A DNA stretch of 64,000 nt from Cololabis saira (lineage: Eukaryota > Chordata > Actinopteri > Beloniformes > Belonidae). This document shows, piece after piece, positions 21,401-36,400 of the stretch. The notes below the pieces were generated by a model that had not been told where the DNA came from, ran no database searches, and saw nothing but the letters and a program-made list of their open reading frames with translations. Every line of letters starts with the position of its first letter. Positions within the stretch are counted from its first letter, which is position 1. The stretch lies in contig NC_084591.1 of the NCBI RefSeq assembly GCF_033807715.1, positions 48,460,915 through 48,524,914 of the forward strand, read 5' to 3'. A program made the position numbers and the translations under genes.

Positions 21401-24400
21401 TAAAAGTCAGTGGATAATTGTTTTGGATAACTGTGATTTTAGTGTTGATTGAAATAATTGAATTGTAATTCTTCTGCATAATTTAGCAGCCCTAATTGAC
21501 AGTGACTAGAATCGTAATGTCTTCAGCATGAACACTTTTCACTGTATATACAGAGTCATCAAAGTTAGACATTTTTACAGCCTTTTTAAATAAAAAAAAA
21601 TGGTTGAAGAACAGCAACTTTTTACAGCTTTGCTTTCCATGACCCAGATTGATAGTACTTGGGACTGGGAAGGTTATGATAAAACAATCTGTGCCTGGGA
21701 ACAGTGACAGATCGACCGCTGAACTGATATTAGCCTTGAAAATCAGGCAAAACCGTTTAGATGAATTTGGGTGAAATGATGTCAAAGGAACACTGCAGTG
21801 GTTTAAAGCTGTATTTTGAGATGCATAGACCAAAATTACATTGTACTTTTATCATTCATAATTTAGCGCAAATAGATATTTATTTACTGCATATGCTGTT
21901 GCTCATAGGTCCTTTAGTCCGCTCTTCTGAGAGATAGAAAGGCAAATGGGTCAATGACGTGACGCCTATATTTTCTGAAAAACTTTTTTTTTTTCAATTC
22001 AAAAAAGGTTTAAATGGATAAAAATATATCGTATATATATATATATATAGGAACTACCTGTCCCACATATGGACTCACTTGAATTTTACAAAAAAATACT
22101 AGTTATTTGGGATTTTGTTGTTGTTTTAAGCGTCTAAATGTCATGTGGTGCGACCGTCCGACCATGACTCTTGTTTTGAAAACTTTGTTTGAAATCACTC
22201 TAAATGTTTTAAAATTAATCTTCTTCTATCTGGCATGATTTCTGAACTGTCTTGTAGTGTGTAAGATTGCAACACATTTGTATTTATATTTCCATCATAA
22301 TATACAAACAAAGTTTGACTGACGTCCATTTTATGACCATTTAAAAAAAAACAACAATTTTTGTATAATACTGAAAACTTGTAAAACAAAAGATGTCAAG
22401 AGAGTTGGAAATTAATTTATTTTAATATGAATCATGGTTGCACCACAAGACTTTTATTTTTTTTAAGGCTAGTGCCAATTCATCTCGACAAAATTTTTTT
22501 TATATGAATTTATGTGTACACAACATTCTTAATGTTTGAACTACTGCAATAGATATTCTTTTTTTTTTATTATTTTTAAATTGACCTGTTGAAAATCCTT
22601 ATTCGTCACTGACCCAAACATGTCCAGCCTGACTTTGTCTCCCTATTTTGCAGTCTTCTGGAGAACTTCAGAAGTCCTGATATTGTTCAGCTGGTGGATT
22701 TGCCTAAAATGTGTATTTTTGTGCGACTCCAGATTGTGAATCGTCACGGACCTGAGGCAGACAGGCATCTACTACGCTGTCTCTTCTCCCATGTGGATTT
22801 CAGTGGCGATGGTAAAAGCAGTGGAAAGGACTTTCACCAGGTAGTTTTCTTTTTTTTGTGGAAAAACATTTAGGTTCTTTCTGTGATATATTTTTTTTTT
22901 TTTGAATAAGTGAAAGAAAAAGTTTGGCCATGTCTGACTTGCTTTAAAAACATGTCAGAAAGGTGTACCACAAAGCAGGATTTATCAGTTTTTCTGAGGG
23001 GTTTGATATTTATTCTAGTCATCTAGTCATGCTGCTAAAGTGATAGCTGCATTCATTTTGCTGTTTGTTACATATTGATTCTTGACTTTTCTTTTCTCAT
23101 TTCTCCCGCTTTTGTTCTTTTCATTGACTTTCTTTCTTCTGCATCTTTAATTTTTTTTTTTTTTTTTTTCCTCCATTCTATTTTTAAAAAACATTTCTTA
23201 AACTTGTTTAAGACACAGTTTCTGATCCAGGAGTGTGTGTCGCTGATATCGAAGCCAAACTTTATTTCTACACTGTGTTACGCCATCGACAATCCACTGC
23301 ACTACCAGAAGGTAAGGAACAGCTGCCACATCTCTCACTTATATAAAGATATACATATATAAGCAGATATACATCAGTGTTTTCCTTAATATGAAAGTTT
23401 TGTGTCCGAGGCCAATAGTCCAGTTTGTTTTTTGGGCTGTGGCTGTGGCTTCTGTTTGCTGGTATGTAGTTGCCAGAATCAGAAATTTGGTCAAACTTTT
23501 ACTTGCCTAGGACTGACATTGTCAATCTTGCATTTTAACGTAGTACTTGTGGGAAAGTTTTAATTTATTTAGAGTAACTCAATGAGTCTAACCTTTTTAC
23601 CCACCAAACAGCTGTCTTTATTTAGTTGTTGATGGTCCTCTTTGAAAGTTCAGACGAGGTGGCTCAGCGCTGCATCAGTGTGATTGCACAAAGCATGGTG
23701 GTTTTGTGCAATCATCTGAGTAACAGGTGCGTCTTTGGTAAGAATAGTGCGTTTCAGTTTCAATTTTGAAGTTGTAAACTTCAGCGAGAACAGAGGCGAT
23801 ATGCAAACGCCCCACCAACCTTCCCCAGGGTTGTTCATGTACAAGACGGGGTAGAATATCACTGCAAAAGTCTTGCGTGCAGGACGCTTTTTTAAAACTC
23901 AACTTTACGTCCACACTTTGCTTGTCCACCTTATTACACACTCATAGGAGCAGAATAGATACTCCAATCGAGTATGTCACAGCAGCTTCACCCCAACCCC
24001 CCCACTTCTCCCCTGGCTGTGGAAAAACACACGGGTGGAGCCGCGCCGAGCCGGGCTGAAGCGAGACTGGTGGAAAAGTGCCATAAGATCTTCCCACGCT
24101 TGAATGGCTTTTCTTTGTTTACTCGAATTTTCTCTCACAGTTAACAGACATGCATGTTAGGCTAATTGACGAGTCTAAATTGACCCCAGGAGTGAGTGTG
24201 AGTGTGTGTGGTTTATATTTGCACAAGGAAAAATACTTAATAAATGCTTCCATAGTTCAATAGTTGATTAAACTATTCATTTCAGTTTGTGGTTTTAACA
24301 ACATTAGTTGTTTGACTGGCAGCCCAGCAACCTTGTGTAACTGCAGAGAAAACACTGTATATTGTGAATAAGAGACTTTAAGGGCTTGTTTCACCTTTTT

Positions 24401-27400
24401 TATGAATCATTTTCCATTGAATTGTCTTTCAGAGTTTAAAGCCATCAGCCCATCTATTCACTCAGCTGAGTAAAGTTCTTAAGCTCAGCAAGGTCCAAGA
24501 AGTAAGTCACTTCTGCACTAGGATTCATTAAATGACATGTTTGATACAGAAAAGCCTGTTTAAATGTATCCATTGATTGATTTCTTAGGTAATATTTGGA
24601 CTCGCTTTGCTCAACTCCAGCAACACAGACCTCCGTGGTTTTGGTAAGTTTTCCATTACACCACACATGCTTAAACCCTTTGGTAAACATGATTAGATTG
24701 CATTTCCTGTTTTTTGTGGTTTTTGTGAAGAGTACCAAGTTGTTGGGACATTTTTTGTAATCTATTCTTCCTTGTGACACAATGTTATCGGCACTTGTGA
24801 AATGGTAAATGGGCCTGAATTTATTTATATAGGACTTTTCAAGACTTATGGTTTTAAATATACTTTATATTACAATCCATACTTACCCACTAAAACACAT
24901 TCATGCAAAACCAATTAGTCTATGATCTCTTTGTTTGTAGTTCACTCGTATACAAATTTGTGGGGGAGTGAAATCATGTATGCACGTGAACATGGTTTTA
25001 ATCCAAAAAATGGCTCACTGTTCAGGAGTGAGTAGATATTTCAAAGCCCGTGAGTGTGAGATGTCATCGTATCTTAGCTTGTTGTTACTCACTGCTCCAT
25101 GAACAGCACGGGTGATAAATGAAATGTGATAAGTTGAAATACAGGGAAAAGACAAGTACAATGATTTGATAAGTTGAAATACAGGGAAAAGACAAGTACA
25201 ATGATTTGATAAGTTGAAATACAGGGAAAAGACAAGTACAATGAATTGCTTTCTGTTCTTGGTTTGGTGTGAAAATGTACAAGGAAAAGCCTATTTAAGA
25301 AACTGGTTGCTTACAGTTCAAACAGGATACCCTGGTCAAACATGAAATATGTTTGAACAGATACCATCATTAAAAAATGGCAGTCTCTTTGAGCATTTCC
25401 AAAGCAGGAAACTACCATTCAGTCTTTAGCAGTGGCTAAAATCACGGCAGGGACTGGACTTTCTAACGGTCTGATTGGCGGGCGGCCGCTCCGGCTACTC
25501 AGCCACGGCCCCTTTTCCACAGACTTGATTTATTTTCCACATGTGGAATATCTTTCCGTCCATGCTGATCTATAGGAATACATACTTCTTTTTGAGAGGC
25601 TTAGTTGTCTTTGTGTCTTTACAAATGAGTAAAACTGTCTTTCTTTTGATTTTAACTTTTTTTTAAATATCCTAATTCAGTTGGCAGCTATTTGCCTAAA
25701 TTAAGGTGTGGGCAAATGAACATGCTAGAATTGTTGGATTTACCACAAATTTGACCAGCGAGGAAGGCATGGTAAATGTTACATTGACTACTAGAAATCA
25801 TCACCTTGTATTGGCAACAGATGAAGAGCTGCAGGAATGAGCGTAGAATCAAGAAAAAGAAAAAAACATGGTCCATAACCATTTTGATACACTGTCAGAC
25901 GCACTTAAAGCAGAAACTACAATTACACCTATTTCTTATGAAGATATATTAAGATCTGTCTACAGTAAAGTTTAATTTCCTGGTTTTGTGCTTATACAGG
26001 ACTGTCTCAGAAAATTAAATATTGTGATAAAGTTCTTTATTTTCTGTAATGCGATTTAAAAAAACAAATGTCATACATTCTGGATTCATTACAAATCAAC
26101 TGAAATATTGCAAGCCTTTTATTATTTTAATATTGCTGATTATGGTTTACAGTTTAAGATTCCCAGAATATTCAAATTTTTTGAGATAGGATATTTGAGT
26201 TTTCTTAAGCTGTAAGCCATGATCAGCAATATTAAAATAATAATAGGCTTGCAATATTTCAGTTGATTTGTAATGAATCCAGAATGTATGACATTCTTGT
26301 TTTTGTAATTGCGTTACAGAAAATCACAATATTCAAATTTTCTGAGACAGTCCTGCATTAGGAAAAGTATTTTTTTTTTTAAAAAGGAAAAAAAATCCAC
26401 AAAGCTTGTCTTGTCTGTTTCAGCGGCGCAGTTCATCAAGCAGAAGCTTCCAGACCTGTTGAGATCCTACGTTGACGCAGATCTCGGGGGAAACCAGGAA
26501 GGTGGCTTCCAAGACATCGCTATAGAGGTTCTGCACCTGCTGCTCTCCCATCTGCTGTTCGGCCAGAAGGGAGCCAGCGGGGTCGGGCAGGAGCAGATTG
26601 ACGCCTTCCTCAAAACACTTTGCCGAGGTATGAAGGGTCTTTATTTACTTAATTTATTTTTTTCCTCCTGGATTCTGCATATAAAGTTGCTACTCTAAGG
26701 CTGCTTTCACACCTGTGGCCCGTTGGTTTTGTTCCGATTCAGGGTCTAATGGCCCTTTTCCACTAGCACCTACTCAGCGCTTCTACCCGCCACGGCCCCG
26801 TCTTCCGCTTTTCCGCTACGGGCCGAGGCGGATGGAGCCGTGCCAAGCAGATACTTTTTCTGTATCTTTTCTGCCGAGGTTCTAACCGGGCTGAGCCGGC
26901 ACTATATCTGACGTCACCACCCTCCACGCGACTGATTGGTCGGGGGGCCGGCAGACGTTTGAATCAGGAAGCGGGAGTCAGCGCGAGAACGACTCGCAAC
27001 TCGCAGCGATTTTATTATACAGCGCAAACGTCTGTTTGGTGATCCAACTCTGAGGTGCAGATGTTCATAAACCTGGTGGCTGAGGAGAGAATTAAAAAAG
27101 TGATGTAGACGGGTGATAAGGAACCACCAGATCCACCAGGAGCTCTGTTTTACTCTCAGCCGCTCGCGGCTCCAGCTGATTTCTCATCAGCGCCGACACA
27201 AACAAAGGTGTTGCGCAATCGAGTACGTCACAGCAGCTTCACCCCAACCTGCACACTTCTCATCTGAAAAACAAACGAGGACAAAGCGGGTGGAGCCGGG
27301 ATGGTGTATGACGAGCCGTGCCGAGGCGAGTCGGGCTGAGTAGGTGCTAGTGGAAAAGCGCCATAAATCGATAGTTGTTTCGTTTTTTGTTTGTGGCGTT

Positions 27401-30400
27401 TGTTCACAAGGCAACCGTCTGTAGCGGTTCAAAGCTGTTAACTAATGCCATGAGAACCAACTGTTCTCTCATTGGTCAGAAATGAACGCGGAAGGAGTTT
27501 CTTCTTCCGTACCCCGGGAAAAACAACAACAACAACAACAATGGTTATAGCCCCTTTCACAGAGAGGGTGCAGACGCCGCCGGCCATCCCATTCATGTAT
27601 ATGTGCTACCGGCGCAACAGCGGACGGCTCTGCCGCCGAGCTCGGCGGCGCCTGCCGCGGCGTTTGCACCGCGCCTGCCTGCCCGAATTGAACATTGTTT
27701 AATTTCACCGTGCCGCGCTGGGACGACATCTCGACACGTCCAATAGAGAGAAGAGAGAAAGTTGTGTCCAATGGGAGAGAAGGTGGTGGAGGCTGCACCG
27801 ACTCCTTTCCTTGCGCCGCGGTAGCACATACACATGAATGGAGTTGTGTGGGTTGCTGTGTGGATTCTGTTCTCACTCCAAACGAACCGCTCCAGGTCTG
27901 GAATGGCTCGCTTGTTTTTCTGCCGCATCCGAGCTCGATTGCTGTGTTCACATGTACCAAACGAACCGATCTTTAGGGGGAAACGCTCCCTGTTTTGGAA
28001 CTGCTCCAAACGGGACAGGTGTGAAAGCACCTTAAGATTAAATAGAAAGGACAAATCATGTTGCGTTTGTTTCTTGTTGCTTTGTCTGATGTTTCTGTGG
28101 TGTTTCAGATTTCCCCCAGGAGCGCTGCCCTGTGGTGCTCGCACCACTGCTGTACCCTGAAAAACGGGACATTCTTATGGACAGGATCCTACCAGACTCG
28201 GGGGAGTTAGCCAAGACCATCATGGAGAGTTCTCTTGCAGACTTCATTCAGGAAGTTGGTTACGGCTTTTGTGCCAGGTAAATTGATGTTAACAGCCTAC
28301 TGATCCCAGTCATGTATTTTTATTTTTTAGTGCAGCCATGTCTACAATAATTTCTTGCATTTCAGTGAATCACAATCATTTGTTAGGCATCATGTAATAC
28401 CTGCTACCAAGGTGGTACTCCTTACATAGTGAATTACTGAATTCTATGTCTGAACAGAAATGTCGATTCAGATGCATCTACTAATGATAAACATGTATAA
28501 TGATGTGCTGGGCCTGTTTTTGTGTGTGTGTCCAGTCTGGACGAATGCAGAAACATAATCCTCCAGTATGGGGTGAGGGAGGTGACAGCCAGCCAGGTGG
28601 CCAGGGTCCTGGGCATGATGGCTCGCACTCACTCTGGCCTCACCGACGGGATCCCACTCCAGGTACGGCAAATATGGGATTTAGTCCGTGGGCCAGAGCC
28701 AGCACCACTCAAGGTGACCAAACTTACTTATGATTTTTGAAAAGATCCATGTCTGTAGATGATATTCTGGTATGATAACCTTCCTGAGTGGCAGCTGGAT
28801 CAGAGTTATCATCTCATGAAGTTACACACCCCCTTCAGAAAACTACATTTTAGATGCTGCTGCATATCCTGGTTTAGACTCGTGTACAGGAAATCTGTCA
28901 ATGTTTCATTATATTGTCTTTGGTATCATTTTTAGCTTTCATTCAAGCTAAGATGTGAATCTTTCTGACCAACATAGAGGTCACTGCAGCTCTTTAAACT
29001 ATAAACAACACACATTTTAACACCATTTTCGCCTAAATGATATACTATCTTTTATCCCTGTTCCATCTAGGAACAACAGATACACGAAATACAAAATACA
29101 CAGGACCATAAGGATTCAGGAAATGTATAATATACCACTACTATATCATTGTTACAGGTCATTGTGAGCCTTAAACTAGAAGAGCATCATTAGGCTCCTA
29201 TGAAACTATAACAGCCACTAATGTCACAAACTGGTCTTTATCTGCAAATACACGACATAAAGGACATAACAATGAGATAAAGAACCAGCTTAGTTTTAGA
29301 AACATTAGAGACACAAAATACAAAAAAAAAAAAAATACAGAAACTGGAATACTCACAGGACCATAAGGATTCAGGAAATGTATAATACACCCAATTTAGA
29401 ATCATCAATGAACCTGAAGGGGGTTTTAACTTCATGAGCTGATAACTCTGATCCAGCTGCCACTCAGGAAGGTTTTCATACCAGAATATCATCTACAGAC
29501 ATGGATCTTTTCAAAAATTAAGTAAGTTTGGTCACCTTGAGTGGTGCTGATATCTGGTCTGGAACACGGACTAATTAGAATGATCTCCAAATACACATTG
29601 GTAACTGGAATTTAATTTATATGGCATGGATCAAATTATTACAAATCCAAAAAGTGAAGACATTAAGGGATGAAACCAGGCACTGATACTAGGGATTTCA
29701 TTCTAATCAAGTCATAAAACCGTACTGATTGATTTAAACTGACAGGTTTTCTGTAACTCAGTCACTTCTTTGAGTTGCATGGTGCTAAATGAGAGGAAAC
29801 AGCTTTTTGCTAGTAATAGCTCAGTACTTTGAATGTTTAAAATATGCTTTATGATGCTTTGAGCACAATCCTGGGCTCTTCTGTCGGGTCATAGATTTTA
29901 AGTGTCACTGTCGTCTCCCCTGTAGTCCATCTCCGCTCCAGGAAGTGGAATCTGGAGCGATGGGAAGGATAAGAATGACGGTTCACAGGCACATACGTGG
30001 AATGTTGAAGTACTCATCGACATCGTCAAAGAAGTGGTAAGTAAATTGTTGGCTCAATTGAATAGTTTAATATTTGCTAGGGGGTCATGCTCTGTCTCTG
30101 AAAGACACGGAGGCAATTTGTATTGTAATAGACACTGTGTGTGTGGATTTAAAAAGGCTTATTTATCTATTAAAAGGATGAATTGCATCAGCTATTGCAA
30201 ATGTTTTTTCCTTGCTGCCACATTTTTAATCAAAATTATAATACTTACAATCCTTAATGTAAGTATTAGTGAGTAAAATAGTAAAAATGTGTGTATGATG
30301 AGTCTTTGTTTTTGTCACTATATTAGAATCCCAACCTGAACTTCAAAGAGGTGACGTATGAACTGGACCACCCAGGGTTTCTGATCCGGGACAGTAAAGG

Positions 30401-33400
30401 GCTGCACATCGTGGTGTATGGAATCCAGAGAGGGCTGGGCATGGAGGTCTTCCCCGTCGACCTCATCTACCGACCATGGAAACACGCCGAGGGACAGGTA
30501 ACTGGAGAGTTTCTGCAGTGTTGGGGGGGATTTAGATATAGATTCTCATTTCTTAAAAGGAGCCTCATGCTCCTTTTTAAAGGAGACCTATTATGGCTTT
30601 TAATGTATATTTTAAACAGGCCTTGAATGTCTTAAAAACAATCTAAAGCTTGTTTATTCTACATAAAACAGAAATTCAACCTCTGGGCCATGTTTCTATT
30701 TTTACCGCTTCTACCCTCATTATCTGTGCTGGATTCTGAGGGGGCGGGGCTATGATAATGAGGCTCTGTGCTGATTGGCTGCCTGAAGGACGTGTAGCAG
30801 GGGAGGGAACAAAGCCTCTCCGGGCATGCGATCGAACTTCAGTGACAAAATGAATTCCATTGCTTTATTTTTTTTGTATTGGACTGTTCTAACTGGCCGT
30901 GAGTTTAACGGTTTCAGTGTGGACAGAGAGAGTTTAACGGTTTCAGTGTGGACAGAGAGAGTTTAACGGTTTCAGTGTGGACAGAGAGAGTTTAACGGTT
31001 TCAGTGTGGACAGAGAGAGTTTAACGGTTTCAGTGTGGACAGAGAGAGTTTAACGGTTTCAGTGTGGACAGAGAGAGTTTAACGGTTTCAGTGTGGACAG
31101 AGAGAGTTTAACGGTTTCAGTGTGGACAGAGAGAGTTTAAGGGTTTCAGTGTGGACAGAGAGAGTTTAACGGTTTCAGTGTGGACAGAGAGCGTCCGATG
31201 TCACGCAGCTCGACGCGGTAGTCGGACGCCCGCATCCAGTTACACGGTGTAAACAGATCTTAAAGCCTGAATTATGGTTCTGCGTTAAATCGACGCGTAC
31301 CCTACGCCGTAGGCTCTGCGTTGGTGTAACGAGGAACCATAAATCAGCCTTTAGTTCCCTGAAGAGGGAACGGGTCACCTCGTCTTCACACTAATTCACA
31401 CAGGAAGATTTAATTGAATTCTAAACAGTTACACCATAGTTATTTACTCCGATTCCTTATCATTTCATTTATGTTACAAGACAAATGAATCATGTTAACT
31501 GTAAAGAAATCACTGAATTTTCACAAATGGCAACTTTATTGTTAAAAAAATGAAAAAACATAAGTTGTATATAAATAACATTTATGGACTATTGCTGGCT
31601 CAAGGAACGACCGTGCGTCTTCTGAAGGTGTCGTTGAACAGCTCCAGGTGCTTGGAAGATCTGAAACCATAAACGGAAGAAAAATGTATTACGGTACTAA
31701 TAGAGCTCCGTAACACCGGAGCTAAGCTAAATACTTAGCCCATGCAAAGATCATACTTGGAGACAAATATAAATAACATAAAAAATTAACGTCACTTACC
31801 GCTGACTCGTGTGCAGTTGCCGGGTCCGTGCTGATGCGTTTTATGAGGGTAAATGTCGATGCAAAACCTAATTTTTACTGTCCCTCGCTGTGGAAACAGC
31901 CACTGCTTCTGAACAATGGCTGACGCTCCAGCCCGGTGGAGTTAGGCCCCGTTTACACGGAGCAAAAACGGAGGCGTTTTCATGTGTTTTGGCCGTTCGT
32001 TTACACCAAAAGGAAGCTCAAAGCCCCCAAAAACGACCATTTCTGAAAACTCCGGCCAAAGTGGAGATTTTCAAAACCTTTTTCACGTTTGCGTCTAAAC
32101 AGAGAAAAAGGAGGAAAACAGAGATTTACGTCACATTATGAGACAGAAACGTCACGAGCTTCATGTGTGCGACCTGTGTTTACAATTTGTTTGGCCACCG
32201 TCAATATTTTCTTTTATTTTACCTGTTTTAAATTCTAAAGTCACACTTAAAAGTAACTCCACTTCTCTCAATCCAAACGAAAGACTCTCGTTCCGTCTTG
32301 GAAGTAAAGCCTGAATTATGGTCCCGCGTTAAATCGACGCAGAGCCTACGGCGTAGGGTACGCGGCGATGTACGGTGTGCGTCGCCGCGTACCCTACGCC
32401 GTAGGCTCTGCGTTGGTGTAACGCGGAACCATAAATCAGCCTTAACTGGAAGTTACACGTGTCATTTGTTGATGTTTTTTTCCAGGATTCTGATTGGCTG
32501 GCATGACGTTAACAGCGTTTTCATGCGGGTCCGTGTAAACGAGGATAGTTTTGAAAACGTAGAGGGGAAAATATCCGTTTTTGTAAATACCCGGCTACGT
32601 GTAAACGTGGCCTTAGTTGTTGTTGTTATACCCGGTGGAGTTAGTTGTGGGTGTGGTTTCAGCAGCGGAGACCGAGGCGTGGTTTGCATTTTGCTCACGT
32701 AACGAAAATGCACAAATCTGAACGGCTCGTAGAAGTCACATGACACTGGAAGGATCCTCCGGGTGGCTGTACAGACCCCGCAGAATTGAGTTGCTTTCCT
32801 CCTCCTCTGAGTTGGCAGGCTGAGGGGAGACCACTTTATATATGTTAAAACAAGAGAAAAGCTGTTTTTCATAATAGGTCTCCTTTAAATTATTGAACTT
32901 TGTTTTTCAGCTGTCATTCATCCAGCACTCTCTGATGAACCCGGAGGTGTTCTGCTTTGCTGATTACCCATGTCACACTGTGGCCATAGACATCCTGAAG
33001 GCCCCACCGGAGGACGACAACAGGGAGATCGCCACATGGTACGAAGCATGGAGTTTGCTTGCTCTGTAAAACTGCTTTTTCTCAAGGGGTCTCTGGTCTT
33101 AACCATAGAGGCATCAATTTATTTAATATACTAGAGCAGGAGTCTGCAACCCAAAATGTAAAAAGAGCCATATTGGACCAAAAACACAAATAACAAATAT
33201 GTCTGAAGCCGCAAAAAATGAAAAGTCTTGTATAAGCCTTAGAATGAAGACAACACATGCTGCATGTTTCTATATTAGTTAGAACTCGGGGAAGATTTTT
33301 TTTTTTCATTATGCACTTCGAGAAAAAGGTCGAAATGTCGAGAAAAAAGTTGAAATGTCAAGAAAAAAGTCAAAATTTCCAGAAAAAAATTTAAATGTCA

Positions 33401-36400
33401 AGATTAATGTTGAAGTACAATCTTGAGAAAAAAGTCGAAATGTCAAGAAAAAAGTCAAAATTTCGAGGAAATAGTCAAAATTTTGTGAAAAGTTCAAATG
33501 TCGAGATTAGAAAGGAAAAAGGAATAAAGAAGAAAAAATGTCAAACCTTTTTAGAAAAGGCTCCAGGAGCCACTAGGGCGGCACTAAAGAGCCGCGGGTT
33601 GCCGACCCCCCCGTACTAGAGTATAGATTTACTCTTTAAAAATGTATTTCTTAAAATTTAGAATGAAATCTTGCTGATGCACTTTTTGTTTCATGAAATC
33701 TCTTCCTCTTGACAGGAAAAGTCTGGACCTGGTGGAAAGTCTTCTCAGACTGTCTGAGGTCGGGCAGTACGAGCAGGTGAAGCAGCTTTTCAGCTTCCCC
33801 ATCAAGCACTGCCCCGACATGCTGGTGCTGGCACTACTGCAGATCTCCACCTCGTGGCACACGCTGCGGCACGAGCTTATCTCCACCCTAATGCCAATCT
33901 TTCTGGGCAACCACCCCAACTCCGCCATTATTCTGCACTATGCCTGGCATGGACAGGTTAGTGTGTTTTTAAATTTTTATGGCAGGGGTGTCAAACTCAT
34001 TTTGCTTGGCGGGCCGGATTTTACCAAATTTTTTTCTCGCGGGCCGCACACTCAAAATAACAAACGGTGCGAAATCTTTTTTTTCTAATTCTTTTTTTTT
34101 TTTTTTTACTATTGTTATCTAATCCAATATCAGTTTAGTTAATTTTAAAAGAAATATGCACTTTGTTTACACTCTAATTATGTAAAATATATTTCTTCAG
34201 GATCCTTTCTTGAAATTTCTCTGGGTTTTTTTTCTCCAAATTATGTAAGATACTTTTAATATCATTTTTAATATCATTTATTGATTATTATCATTTATAT
34301 TTATTCATTTATAAGATAAACAGAAACAAGTATGTTTTTTTTATTTCGCTTTTTTATAGGAAATTGAATTAAAAGCAAAATCTTTCTTATTACATCCGAG
34401 AGTGTTTCTTTGTGATTTAGAGATTTTTCCAGTACAATTAAGTGTATTTATTTTTAAAAATTGGCGCGGATATTTACGCCAGTGTGCCGAAAAAGTCAGC
34501 ACTTCTTTTTTAACTCTTTTATTTTGTCACTATCCTCGTATTCAAAACTGACATTCTCCGAATAAATATCTTCTATCATCTTTTTTAGCAGTGATATTTT
34601 TCCTGCTAAAAATATATATAATAGTAGTCAGTTAATAAAAATAAACGACCGTCTACAAAGAAATAAAATTGGCAAATGCATTCTAGAAAACTAAAAAAAT
34701 GTTGAAAACTGCTCTATTTGTGGAATAACGATGGATTTGTAGAAGAAATATATTATCGGATATGCTGCGATTCATGGCAATTATTTATGCCTCCCTTTTT
34801 AGTAAATTAACATTTCGTTTTTTTGTGTTGGAAACTTCTCTCGGGCCGCATGAAAATCTCTCTCGGGCCGCACATTTGACACCCCTGCCCTATGGTATTT
34901 CAATATAAAAACTCCTCCTTTATAAAAGGCTTATATTTTTGTTTTTTGTCCCCCCCCCCCCACCAGGGACAGTCTCCTTCCATCCGTCAGCTTATTATGC
35001 ATTCAATGGCTGAGTGGTACATGAGAGGGGAGCAGTACGACCAGGCCAAACTGTCTCGTATCCTGGACGTGGCCCAGGACCTGAAGGTTTGTTGGAAAAC
35101 TGCACACTGTACACCTGTTTCTGAATCCATCAATTAATTCTTTATGAATACAGTTGATTTATAAATGAATTATAAAAGCTAAAAACTAGTTAATTTTAAA
35201 CAAAGTCAGCTAAGTTTGTAGGAATAACTATAGTGAAATATGATTTTATATGAATAAACAGACAAGTATTAGTAGTAAATGGCAAAATCAAGTTACTGAA
35301 TCAGTTTTAATCTTAATTGTAGGTACAACTTTTATAGTGTCAAATTTGTTTTGTCTCTGCCAGTCTTTATCGATGCTGCTGAATGGTACTCCATTTGCCT
35401 TTGTTATTGACCTCGCTGCACTTGCCTCTCGCCGTGAATACCTCAAACTTGATAAATGGCTGACTGACAAAATCAGAGAGCACGGGGTAAGTCTCTAAAT
35501 TAAGGTTACGAGCTAGGATCAGTTACTAACGGATATTTTCTTGCTATGCCAATTTAATTAGAATCCTGTTGCTTTATGAAGAATAATAAAAGTGTATTTT
35601 TGTGCCAGGAACCGTTCATCCAGGCATGTGTCACATTCCTGAAGAGGCGCTGCCCATCCATTATGGGAGGTCTGGCCCCTGACAAGGACCAGCCCAAAAG
35701 TGCCCAGCTTCCCCCCGAGACTTTAGCCACCATGCTTGCCTGTTTGCAGTCCTGTGCTGGGTGAGAAACGTGAAAGTCCCGTCGTTAGTACTCTCCTGTA
35801 GGGATGGGCGATATTTTACCGTTCACGGAAGGAAGGAAGGAAGGAAGGAATATGAATCTGAAATAAATAAATAAATAAATATATGGGTCTGAAAGAAAGA
35901 AAGAAAGAAAGAAAGAAAGAGAGAAAGAAATATATGAGTCTGAAAGAAAGAAAGAAAGAAAGAAAGAAAGAAATATATGAGTCTGAAAGAAAGAAAGAAA
36001 TATGAGTCTGAAAGAAATATGAGTCTGAAACAAAGAAAGAAAGAAATATGAGTCTGAAACAAAGAAATATATGAGTCTGAAACAAAGAAAGAAAGAAATA
36101 TATGAGTCTGAAACAAAGAAATATATGAGTCTGAAACAAAGAAATATATGAGTCTGAAACAAAGAAAGAAAGAAATATATGAGTCTGAAACAAAGAAAGA
36201 AAGAAATATATGAGTCTGAAACAAAGAAAGAAAGAAATATGAGTCTGAAACAAAGAAAGAAAGAAAAACAAATATGAGTCTGAAACAAAGAAAGAAATAT
36301 ATGAGTCTGAAACAAAGAAAGAAATATATGAGTCTGAAACAAAGAAAGAAATGAGCCAAGAAAGAAAGAAATATATGAGCCTGAAAGAAATATAAATTCC

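Larger units (their letters stand above)
30579..32886. mobile_element. large inverted-repeat element filling cnot1 intron 11
   Basis: TTTAAAGGAGACCTATTATG at the left and CATAATAGGTCTCCTTTAAA at the right are perfect inverted repeats. The interior carries a 29-bp minisatellite and three smaller elements. No transposase frame found. Confidence 0.75.

Noticed and set aside
27469..28160. Several overlapping open frames in a GC-rich part of intron 7
   Set aside because: They lie in the palindromic interior of a mobile element, on both strands, with no recognisable domain.
28681..29574. microRNA hairpin
   Set aside because: The arms are about 180 bp and form the ends of a repeat element; far too long for a canonical precursor. 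Small-RNA production remains possible and is listed as a check.
30901..31190. CRISPR-like regular repeat array
   Set aside because: The 29-bp repeats are directly adjacent with no unique spacers, and the context is a vertebrate intron. It is a minisatellite.
35785..36359. Three overlapping minus-strand frames rich in Phe, Leu and Ser
   Set aside because: Translation of the GAAA/GAGTCTGAAA tandem repeat inside an hAT element; not a membrane protein.
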